NCBI GenBank assembly: GCA_007136595.1
Contig: SLGQ01000218.1
Coordinates: 1-7,727, forward strand
Reading direction: 5' to 3'
Origin: Candidatus Sumerlaeota bacterium
Lineage (GTDB): Bacteria > UBP6 > UBA1177
Length of the DNA stretch: 7,727 nucleotides
Position numbers and translations under genes: made by a program. The notes beneath the pieces were generated by a model. It saw only the letters and a program-made list of their open reading frames with translations. It was not told where the DNA came from and did no database searches. Position 1 is the stretch's first letter; each line of letters opens with the position of its first letter. Positions 1 through 6,249 of the stretch are shown piece after piece.

Positions 1-1
1 C

Positions 2-112
2 ACATTCCGACATTTAGCTATGCTGCAGGCTGAACTTCTTTATTACAGGTCTTCAGGAAAAACTCTACCTGAAAACATTGTGGAAGAAATCTTTTGTTAC
101 ATGGAAAATTGA
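2..112 (+). CDS. C-terminal fragment of an unrecognised protein
   Basis: The left edge is open in only one + strand frame. It runs from base 2 to a TGA at 110-112 and gives about 36 residues (starting TFRHLAMLQAE, ending EEIFCYMEN). The composition (amphipathic Leu/Glu/Tyr stretch, no odd codons) fits a real protein C-terminus, and the hydrolase begins 48 bases downstream in the same direction. I do not recognise the family. An open run of 36 codons could occur by chance, so the call rests on reading frame, composition and position only. Confidence 0.5.
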   Translation, partial: TFRHLAMLQAELLYYRSSGKTLPENIVEEIFCYMEN

Positions 113-135
113 GGTATAATTGCCCGACATATAAT
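94..135 (+). promoter_or_regulatory. Possible tandem sigma70 promoter for the hydrolase gene
   Basis: Two perfect TATAAT hexamers lie at 115-120 and 130-135, 15 bases apart, between the stop of the upstream fragment and the hydrolase start at 161. Partial -35 matches are TTGTTA (94-99) for the first and TTGAGG (109-114) for the second. Both spacers are 15 bases, which is short, so the -35 assignments are weak. AT-rich DNA produces such hexamers by chance. Confidence 0.35.
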
Positions 136-160
136 TTCTCATCATCCGGAGAAACGGGGC

Positions 161-1015
161 ATGAAAAAAACAATACCTTTTTTGAAAAGTTTTTTCAGGA
201 TTTTTTTTGCTGTTTACATATCAGCCTTGCTGTTCCTTTTTCTTTTCCAGGAAAAACTTCTGTTTTATCCGGTTCCTTTAAGCCAATCTTCCATCAAGGA
301 AATACAAAGGTTCCATCCTGATGTTAAAGAGTTCCATCTCGCTTCAAATGACGGCAAAAACCTTCATGGTTGGATCGTTGACAATTCAGAGGAAGATAAA
401 ACTCCTTTTGGCGTTGTTTTTTATTTTGGAGGAAATGCGGAAGAAGTTTCCCACTGGATCAACAAACTGAGAAATCTTGATGGATGGATATTTGTACTCC
501 CTAATTACAGAGGATACGGTTTAAGCGAAGGACGACCGGGAGAAAAAATGTTGTTTGATGACGCCCTTAAAATATTTGATCACTTTGACTCAAAGAACAA
601 GTATTCCGGAATTAAAAAAGTTTCAATGGGATGGAGTCTCGGCACAGGAGTTGCCGTCCATCTTGCACACAAAAGAAATATTGACGGTGTTTTTCTTATA
701 TCACCTTATGACAGCATTACAAATATCGCTAAACAAAATTATCCGGTTTTTCCAATTTCTCTAATGATAAGGCATCCCTTTGACTCTGCTTCAATTGCCC
801 CTGAAATCACAGCCCCGGCAAGAATTGTCGCTGCATCAAGAGACAGGGTGATACCTCCTGCAAACTCTATAAAACTGGCTTCGTTATGGGGTGGTGACAA
901 AGATATTCTGATCGTAGAAAATTATGACCACAACTCACTTATAAACAGCCCTGTTTTCAAAAAATATTTTGCTGAGTCATTCAGTTTTTTTGGTGAAGTG
1001 CAACAATCGAATTAA
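161..1015 (+). CDS. Membrane-anchored alpha/beta hydrolase (BEM46/ABHD13-like)
   Basis: This 284-residue protein looks like a serine hydrolase of the alpha/beta fold held at the inner membrane. Residues ~11-30 form one hydrophobic segment after a basic start (MKKTIPFLKS) with no convincing cleavage site, so an anchor with the catalytic domain outside is likely. Landmarks in order are FGGN at 89-92 (oxyanion-hole region), NYRGYGLSEGRP at 115-126 (typical of this family), the nucleophile elbow GWSLG at 157-161 with Ser159, probable acid Asp228 in SRDRVIPP, and probable His257 in YDHNS. The triad and order match the BEM46-like group; substrates of these enzymes are mostly unknown. The ATG is preceded by GGAG (148-151) at 9 bases. 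The gene overlaps the convergent phosphatase gene by 35 bases at its 3' end. An oddity is GGN where HGN is usual. Confidence 0.88.
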   Translation: MKKTIPFLKSFFRIFFAVYISALLFLFLFQEKLLFYPVPLSQSSIKEIQRFHPDVKEFHLASNDGKNLHGWIVDNSEEDKTPFGVVFYFGGNAEEVSHWINKLRNLDGWIFVLPNYRGYGLSEGRPGEKMLFDDALKIFDHFDSKNKYSGIKKVSMGWSLGTGVAVHLAHKRNIDGVFLISPYDSITNIAKQNYPVFPISLMIRHPFDSASIAPEITAPARIVAASRDRVIPPANSIKLASLWGGDKDILIVENYDHNSLINSPVFKKYFAESFSFFGEVQQSN

Positions 1016-1643
1016 AGTCTTTGAAAAAATGGAATGAAGTGCCCCCTTTTGCAAGTTTTTCGGCAAGTTGGGAAACGGCATATATCGTGTCAGCATAAAC
1101 TGAAGGGCAGAAATCTGTGTCACCATCCCCGATATAGATCACTTTATACCCATCTTTTTTGTATTTTTCGACTACTGCTCTTTTGCAGTTAGGGCAGTTG
1201 GAACAAAGCGGCTCAAGAGTTCCGGGGTTAGGAATAAATTCCCATTTTCTGTTTCCGGTATATTTGATATCATTTGAAGAAACTTGAAAACTGCAATCCC
1301 CGGCATTAATACGGGAAAATATTTTTTCTATCCATTTTCTAAATCCGCCGCTCAGTATCAACAGTTCGTGCTCTCCTCGATGCACCATCTCAAGAAAATT
1401 TGAAAACCCGTTTCTTATTTCAATATTATCATCGAGATGGGTGTTAACTTCAAACTCGTCAGCATCCATCAAGCTTACTTCTTTGAACAAAGCTTCAGTC
1501 CTTGTGATCTGACCCGCCCTCATTCTGTTTTCGGTTTCCCACCAGTCACCTGTACAAAATCTGTCAAAAACAGATTCCAGAGTATCCTCGACAGTTACAG
1601 TTCCATCGAAATCACAAATAAATATTATTTTTTCAGAGGGCAT
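981..1643 (-). CDS. HAD-IB family phosphatase, MtnX/SerB-like
   Basis: The product is a 220-residue soluble phosphatase of the haloacid dehalogenase superfamily. Motif I is DFDGT (Asp11 nucleophile, Asp13 acid/base), motif II is the Ser98 of ILSGGF, a candidate motif III Lys is near 160, and motif IV is GDGDTD at 172-177. This layout and the Cys-bearing stretch LCSNCPNCK at ~146-154 resemble MtnX (a methionine-salvage phosphatase) and phosphoserine phosphatase relatives. No other salvage gene is here, so the substrate is open. The frame continues upstream to a GTG at 1796, but that extension lies inside the lipoprotein gene. I chose the ATG at 1643 because it directly precedes the conserved DFDGT strand and has AGAGGA 8 bases before it. 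The start overlaps the lipoprotein stop by 11 nt, suggesting coupled translation. It is the last gene of the - strand run. Confidence 0.85.
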   Translation of the reverse strand: MPSEKIIFICDFDGTVTVEDTLESVFDRFCTGDWWETENRMRAGQITRTEALFKEVSLMDADEFEVNTHLDDNIEIRNGFSNFLEMVHRGEHELLILSGGFRKWIEKIFSRINAGDCSFQVSSNDIKYTGNRKWEFIPNPGTLEPLCSNCPNCKRAVVEKYKKDGYKVIYIGDGDTDFCPSVYADTIYAVSQLAEKLAKGGTSFHFFKDFNSIVALHQKN

Positions 1644-2337
1644 CAAATTCGTCCTCTTCATCATCTGAAGGAAGCTGAAAAATCGATTCCGGAAGTTCAT
1701 CCACTTTTTCAACCTTTTTGTTCCTGAAAATAAAGGCATGTTTTTCTTCTTTGACACCTGTCCATCTTCCGTCTTCATACACGGCATAAAGGTCACCGCT
1801 CTTGATTTCCACGATCTTGTCTTTATCTATCAAATAATAGATGTCACTCATTTTACAAACTTTACGATCTCTCCCTGCATCAGCACATTTTCCATTGAAA
1901 TTGAACCGCCCTCCAAGCATCACGGAAAAAAGATTGCCATCAACATAAGAGTTAAATAGACCGCTTGAAATAACATGCCAGGGTTTGCTTTCCCACATTC
2001 CGTCATGAAAAATATGGGCATCTGTACCATTGATGATAACTGTGGCAACTGACATGTTGAAAGGTCCTGTGATAACTATTCTCCACTTATAAGGTGATGA
2101 TGAGAAAGCCTGATAATCCCCGCTGAATCTCCCTTTATATCTTACATCATCAACCCACATTGTAACTTCGCCTGTTGCAGTAAAAACCTCATGATTTTCA
2201 TTCATGCTGAATCTTTTTGTTTCCCACTCATATTCATCATCTTCCATGATCCCTGAAACAGGAACAGAAGCACAGGATACAAACAGAAATAATGAAAAAG
2301 ATAAGAACAGAAACTTCATAAAAAAACTATTCATCAT
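1633..2337 (-). CDS. LolB-like outer-membrane lipoprotein
   Basis: This is a predicted lipoprotein of about 234 residues. A hydrophobic signal peptide (MMNSFFMKFLFLSFSLFLF) ends in FVSC with Cys22 as the lipidation site; the following Ala does not signal inner-membrane retention. The mature part has GEVTMWVDDVRYKGRFSG at 56-73 and ITGPFNMSVATVIINGTDA at 89-107. This pattern (a beta-strand carrier core with a GPF turn) is typical of LolB/DUF4292-type proteins that bind lipoproteins or lipids. Cys151 and Cys161 could form a disulfide. The C-terminus is very acidic. The open frame reaches 2385, but the 16 extra basic residues lie inside ftsH; I chose the ATG at 2337 (2334 is equally possible) because GAGG at 2344-2347 is well placed. 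ATG 2319 would also give a signal peptide but lacks a nearby SD. The start overlaps the ftsH stop by 11 nt. LolB identity is by pattern only, and the role is inferred. Confidence 0.75.
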   Translation of the reverse strand: MMNSFFMKFLFLSFSLFLFVSCASVPVSGIMEDDEYEWETKRFSMNENHEVFTATGEVTMWVDDVRYKGRFSGDYQAFSSSPYKWRIVITGPFNMSVATVIINGTDAHIFHDGMWESKPWHVISSGLFNSYVDGNLFSVMLGGRFNFNGKCADAGRDRKVCKMSDIYYLIDKDKIVEIKSGDLYAVYEDGRWTGVKEEKHAFIFRNKKVEKVDELPESIFQLPSDDEEDEFDAL

Positions 2338-4192
2338 CCTGGACCTCATCCTCAACCTCAACCTCTTTTTCCTCATCTGATACATCGGCTTCTTTTAAAG
2401 GAGCTTTATTTTCAATAGCTTCAATTATCTGATCCTTGTCAAGTGTTTCTATCACCATAAGTCTTTCAACAAGCCTTTCGACGGCATCACGATGATCTTC
2501 AAGTATCTTTTTTGCTTCCTGATAAGCTTTGTCAATTATGTTATGAACTTCATCGTCTATCTTTTTAGATGTTGATTCACTCACCTGAGTTCTTTTTCCA
2601 AGTTCTCTGCCCAGAAAAACCTGCTCTTCATTTTCACCGTAATGTACAGGTCCAAGTTCATCGCTCATTCCCCACTGTGTCACCATATTTCTTGCAAGAT
2701 GTGTGGCTCTCTGGATATCGTTTCCGGCACCTGTTGTAATTCTTCCGATAAAAAGTTCTTCGGCAACTCTTCCACCTACAAGGATTTTTATCCTGTCTAT
2801 AAGTTCATCTCTGTGATAGCTGTGTTTGTCTCTTTCAGGAAGATGCTGTGTAACACCAAGTGCCCTGCCTCTTGGAACAATTGATATTTTATGCAAAGGA
2901 TCGGCGTTTTTTGAAAAATATCCGACAATGGCGTGACCTGCTTCATGATAAGCAGTATCCCGTTTTTCGTCTTCGGTTAAAGCCATTGTTTTTCTCTCTT
3001 TTCCCATCAATATTTTGTCTCTTGCCTCTTCTATCTCTTCCATGGTGACACCTTTTATCGTTTTTGAAGCGGCAAGAAGAGCTGCTTCATTGAGAAGATT
3101 GGCAAGATCGGCTCCTGAAAAACCTGGAGTTCCGCGGGCTATGTCGTGATAGTTAAGCTCACCGTCAACTCTTATTTTTTCAGCATGAACTTTAAGTATC
3201 ATTTCTCTCCCTTTTATATCGGGCATTGGAACATAAACCTGTCTGTCAAATCTTCCCGGTCTGAGCAAAGCAGGATCAAGAACATCGGGTCTGTTTGTAG
3301 CGGCAAGCACTATGACCCCTGCATCACTGCCGAACCCATCCATTTCAACAAGAAGCTGGTTGAGAGTCTGTTCCCGTTCATCGTGTCCACCACCAAGCCC
3401 TGCACCTCTCTGACGACCTACAGCATCTATTTCATCAACAAAAATTATGCATGGTGCTTTTTCCTTGGCATGGTTAAAGAGATCTCTCACCCTGCTGGCT
3501 CCGACTCCCACGAACATCTCAACAAAATCGGAACCGCTTATGATGAAAAAAGGAACATCTGCTTCACCTGCAACTGCTTTTGCAAGAAGCGTTTTACCTG
3601 TCCCGGGAGGTCCCACAAGGAGAACACCGTGAGGTATTTTTGCTCCCATTTTTGTATAGTGGGAAGGTCTTTTGAGAAAGTCAACAACTTCAGAAAGCTC
3701 TTCCTTTGATTCATCAACCCCAGCAACATCTTGGAATCTTATCGGATTTTGGTCTTTTGATATTACACGGTGTTTGCTTTTACCGAATGAAAATGCTTTT
3801 CCGCTTCCTCCCTGCATCTGTCTCATGAAAAAAATGAAAAGAAGTATGAATATAAGCATTGGAAGCCAGCTTGCCAGAATGGTTCTGAGAAAAGAGTGGT
3901 CTTCCGGCTTGACATATGTTGAAGGAACATTGTTTTCAGAAAGAAATTCCATCATTCTTTCGCCACTGGGCCCTATGACAAGAAATTCTTTGCCATCATT
4001 CAGTTTCCCTCTGAACTCCATGCCGTCTATGACAACTTCTTTCACTTCACCGGCTTTTACATTGTTGCGGAATTCTGTCATGTCAATTTCCAGAACCTCT
4101 TTTGAAGAAGAGAGTTGCAGAAGATTTAAAACAAAAAATACAACAAGGATTATTCCAAGCCAGATAAACAGACTTTTGTAATTAAATTTCAT
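2327..4192 (-). CDS. ftsH: ATP-dependent zinc metalloprotease FtsH
   Basis: FtsH is the membrane-bound AAA+ protease that extracts and degrades misfolded membrane proteins and short-lived regulators. All hallmarks are present in 621 residues: a first membrane segment at ~8-25, a periplasmic domain, a second membrane segment at ~107-123, Walker A GPPGTGKT at 194-201, pore loop FVGVG at 227-231, Walker B IIFVDEID at 249-256, the second region of homology with arginine fingers Arg311 and Arg314, zinc site HEAGH at 416-420, and third zinc ligand Asp492 in GAGND. Length is normal for the family. The C-terminal ~20 residues are almost all Asp/Glu/Val, and their codons carry the ribosome binding site of the next gene. 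The SD is weak (GGGG, 5 bases before the ATG). It lies 32 nt downstream of purC. The usual tilS/hpt/folP neighbours are absent. Confidence 0.98.
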   Translation of the reverse strand: MKFNYKSLFIWLGIILVVFFVLNLLQLSSSKEVLEIDMTEFRNNVKAGEVKEVVIDGMEFRGKLNDGKEFLVIGPSGERMMEFLSENNVPSTYVKPEDHSFLRTILASWLPMLIFILLFIFFMRQMQGGSGKAFSFGKSKHRVISKDQNPIRFQDVAGVDESKEELSEVVDFLKRPSHYTKMGAKIPHGVLLVGPPGTGKTLLAKAVAGEADVPFFIISGSDFVEMFVGVGASRVRDLFNHAKEKAPCIIFVDEIDAVGRQRGAGLGGGHDEREQTLNQLLVEMDGFGSDAGVIVLAATNRPDVLDPALLRPGRFDRQVYVPMPDIKGREMILKVHAEKIRVDGELNYHDIARGTPGFSGADLANLLNEAALLAASKTIKGVTMEEIEEARDKILMGKERKTMALTEDEKRDTAYHEAGHAIVGYFSKNADPLHKISIVPRGRALGVTQHLPERDKHSYHRDELIDRIKILVGGRVAEELFIGRITTGAGNDIQRATHLARNMVTQWGMSDELGPVHYGENEEQVFLGRELGKRTQVSESTSKKIDDEVHNIIDKAYQEAKKILEDHRDAVERLVERLMVIETLDKDQIIEAIENKAPLKEADVSDEEKEVEVEDEVQDDE

Positions 4193-4224
4193 TTTGACCC
4201 CGGTAAACTTTTAACTGCATATTT

Positions 4225-5112
4225 TCATAAAACACCCATATCAGAGCACTGACTTTTATAAAGATCGGAAACCATCATGGAAATATCTTCAGGAATTTCA
4301 ACGGACACTTTTTTGATATTATTGTCGGTCAACCATTTTCTGAAAACTTCTTTTGATTTGTCAGGTAGAAATCTGGCACTGTCTGAAGTAAATGTTTCAT
4401 CTATCAGAGAAAGTTCTCCATCTATGATGCCGTATTCCACTTTTCCGTCAGCTATTTCAAAACCCAGTTTTTCAACTGCATGCTGATTGCAAATTCTGAA
4501 AAGATCAATTGTTTCAGATTTTATTTTTTTTGCCAGATCGGGATCACCTATTATTTCAACCATCTGATCAAACGATATTTTATCGTCCGTTTCAGATTTT
4601 TCGGTCGGTGTAAATGCAGGACCATTTTTTATCATTGCTCCTGCTTTAAGCTCACCTTCCGTTTCTATCGGATCCCATATCCATGTGTCTGTTTCAATAG
4701 CAGTTACGGCAGATCCGTACAATCTGAACCTGCAAACTGCTTCAACAGGGATCACTTCCGCTTTTTTCCCGAGCATAACTCTTCCTTTGAGCCACTCAAG
4801 ATCAAGAAGCCTTTTCTCTCCTGTAATTTCAACTATTTTATCAATATCATCTGTCATAAAATGGGTTTTATACCCTTTTTCTTCAATAAACTTGAACCAG
4901 TAAGATGACTGTTTTGTAAGGTACACCCCTTTATCAGGAATGCCGGTTTTCATAACTACATCAAAAGCACTCAGTCTGTCTGTAGCAACAATGAGCAGAT
5001 AATCTCCGATCTCGTAAACTTCTCTTACTTTTCCTTTTTTAAACAGTTTAAGAAAAGGAATTTCTGATTCCATCAAAACATTTTTTTCAGCCATTTTTTC
5101 AATTCTGAGCAT
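4225..5112 (-). CDS. purC: SAICAR synthetase (phosphoribosylaminoimidazole-succinocarboxamide synthase)
   Basis: PurC joins CAIR and aspartate with ATP to make SAICAR in de novo purine synthesis, in the cytoplasm. The 295-residue product has the family signatures in order: KGKVREVYE at 26-34 (nucleotide-binding loop), TDRLSAFD at 44-51, IPVEAVCRFRLYGSA at 121-135 (canonical form PVE-x-x-x-R), FTPTEKSETDD at 167-177, and LSLIDETFTSDSARF at 234-248. The length is that of the ~300-residue, Ade1-like type rather than the ~240-residue form of E. coli. The ATG at 5112 is chosen over Met7 because a near-perfect AGGAGGG sits 4 bases upstream; it overlaps the prs stop. It follows prs by 9 nt and precedes ftsH by 32 nt, so it is almost certainly co-transcribed with both. 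Confidence 0.96.
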   Translation of the reverse strand: MLRIEKMAEKNVLMESEIPFLKLFKKGKVREVYEIGDYLLIVATDRLSAFDVVMKTGIPDKGVYLTKQSSYWFKFIEEKGYKTHFMTDDIDKIVEITGEKRLLDLEWLKGRVMLGKKAEVIPVEAVCRFRLYGSAVTAIETDTWIWDPIETEGELKAGAMIKNGPAFTPTEKSETDDKISFDQMVEIIGDPDLAKKIKSETIDLFRICNQHAVEKLGFEIADGKVEYGIIDGELSLIDETFTSDSARFLPDKSKEVFRKWLTDNNIKKVSVEIPEDISMMVSDLYKSQCSDMGVL

Positions 5113-5116
5113 CGAT

Positions 5117-5123
5117 CCCTCCT
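5117..5123 (-). promoter_or_regulatory. Strong Shine-Dalgarno of purC, overlapping the prs stop codon
   Basis: The sequence AGGAGGG on the - strand lies 4 bases before the purC ATG at 5112. Its first bases are the last two of the prs TAG stop (5122-5124). Ribosomes ending prs therefore stop directly on the purC initiation site, which favours translational coupling. It also decides the purC start against the downstream Met7. Confidence 0.85.
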
Positions 5124-6150
5124 AAGAATCAAGTATGTTAGATATAGATTTCATATGGTTTATACTGTAAATAACTTTCGCAAAAAGTCTTGTGACATTC
5201 ACTTCCATATACCATGGGTTCTCTTTTTTAAATTGATCGCCTCTCCACACGGCATTGGTTCCCGTTACAGAGTTGATAATCCCGTCACTATGAGCTTTTG
5301 AAAGTTTTTCAACAGCACTTCCGTTAAAAAACGGAAAAGTACAGAAAACATCAATTTCTTTTGCTCCGAACTCTTTTAAAAGAGAGCATGCCGCTATCAA
5401 AGTCCCTCCGGTTGCAACCATGTCATCTACTATAACAACATTCTTGCCTGTTACATTCCCGACAAGTCTTGTTTCTACAACAGTTGATGCTTTTGAATAG
5501 TCCCTTTCTTTAACAATAAGAGCCATATCCGTTTTCAATTCTCTTGAATAATATCTTGCAGTTTCGGCAGATCCCACATCAGGTGCGACAACAACTGTAT
5601 TTTCACAGATAAGTTCTCTGCTCAACATAGATTTCATCAACTGTCTTGATGCATGAAGATTGTCAAGCCTCGCTCTGTGAAAAAAACCGGCGATCGCTTC
5701 AGCATGAATATCTATTGTAAGAACTCTGTTTGCACCGCAACTTTCAATAAAAGCAGCAACCATTGAAGCAGTGACACTTTCTCTCCCTTTTCTCCTTTCC
5801 TGCCTTGAATTAGGATACTGAGGAATTACTGCTGTTATAGATTCCGCATCACTGTTGAAAGTCGCATTCAAAGCAGTTCCGAGAGCCATCAGGTTATCAT
5901 TCACAGAAAGATCGCTTAAAGGATCGTCCATCAACTGAATGACATAAACATCCATACCCCTGATAGGTTCATCAATGGAGAATTTTATTTCACCGTTTGC
6001 AAAATGAGTTTCAGTGGTTTTGATATATTTAAATCTTTCGTCATGACCTTCTCTGTGATATTTTTCCTTAAGGTATTCCACCACCGCTTTAGCAAATTTA
6101 TCCCCTGATTTACAGGATATAATGCCAAGTTGACCTCTATCGGCACTCAT
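5122..6150 (-). CDS. prs: Ribose-phosphate pyrophosphokinase (PRPP synthetase), divergent form
   Basis: Prs makes PRPP from ribose-5-phosphate and ATP for purines, pyrimidines, His, Trp and NAD. The 342-residue product shows NGEIKF at 52-57, RQERRKGRES at 116-125, DIHAEAIAGFF at 147-157 with His149, PDVGS at 190-194, the flexible-loop pair Lys214 and Arg216 (KER), and the ribose-phosphate loop VVIVDDMVATGGTL at 238-251. It is about 25 residues longer than the usual ~315, with part of the excess in the N-terminal region. It departs from the classical form: RQERR for RQDRK, PDVGS for PDHGG, Ala246 where the loop usually has Asp (DDxxDT). The catalytic Lys and Arg are kept, so activity is likely, while allosteric control may differ. 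The frame also has a TTG at 6162, but I prefer the ATG at 6150 because GGAG lies 6 bases upstream. It starts the prs-purC-ftsH run. Confidence 0.92.
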   Translation of the reverse strand: MSADRGQLGIISCKSGDKFAKAVVEYLKEKYHREGHDERFKYIKTTETHFANGEIKFSIDEPIRGMDVYVIQLMDDPLSDLSVNDNLMALGTALNATFNSDAESITAVIPQYPNSRQERRKGRESVTASMVAAFIESCGANRVLTIDIHAEAIAGFFHRARLDNLHASRQLMKSMLSRELICENTVVVAPDVGSAETARYYSRELKTDMALIVKERDYSKASTVVETRLVGNVTGKNVVIVDDMVATGGTLIAACSLLKEFGAKEIDVFCTFPFFNGSAVEKLSKAHSDGIINSVTGTNAVWRGDQFKKENPWYMEVNVTRLFAKVIYSINHMKSISNILDS

Positions 6151-6156
6151 TTCATA

Positions 6157-6160
6157 CTCC
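6157..6160 (-). promoter_or_regulatory. Ribosome binding site of prs
   Basis: GGAG on the - strand lies 6 bases before the ATG at 6150, the best spacing in the region. The in-frame TTG at 6162-6160 overlaps this site and has no SD of its own, so ATG 6150 is preferred. Confidence 0.7.
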
Positions 6161-6192
6161 AAAAATAAAAAACATAAACAATACTGAATTCA

Positions 6193-6221
6193 TATATAAT
6201 GTCGAACTGAATTATTTACAA
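6193..6221 (-). promoter_or_regulatory. Probable promoter of the prs-purC-ftsH operon
   Basis: The 99-nt gap between the ZU5-like lipoprotein stop and prs holds TTGTAA (6216-6221) and TATATA (6193-6198) with a 17-base spacer, each a 4/6 match to consensus. The sequence is very AT-rich, so a chance match is possible. I see no convincing intrinsic terminator in this gap, so transcription from the lipoprotein gene might also continue into prs. Confidence 0.4.
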
Positions 6222-6249
6222 GATTTTATGGAAATTTATTTGTCTGTTA

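Noticed and set aside
943..956. Small hairpin AAACA-gccc-TGTTT inside the hydrolase gene
   Set aside because: The stem is 5 bp and AT-rich with no adjacent T-run on either strand; it is probably chance.
971..991. Intrinsic terminator at CTGA-gtcat-TCAG plus T-run
   Set aside because: The stem is only 4-5 bp and mostly weak pairs; on the + strand it would terminate before the hydrolase stop. Not listed as a feature.
1644..1796. N-terminal extension of the phosphatase frame to a GTG
   Set aside because: It lies wholly inside the lipoprotein gene, has a basic, non-conserved sequence, and the ATG at 1643 has a better SD directly before the DFDGT strand.
3146..3709. 187-residue + strand open frame
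   Set aside because: It is antisense to the highly conserved ftsH AAA domain and the translation resembles no protein. It is a shadow of a codon-biased real gene.
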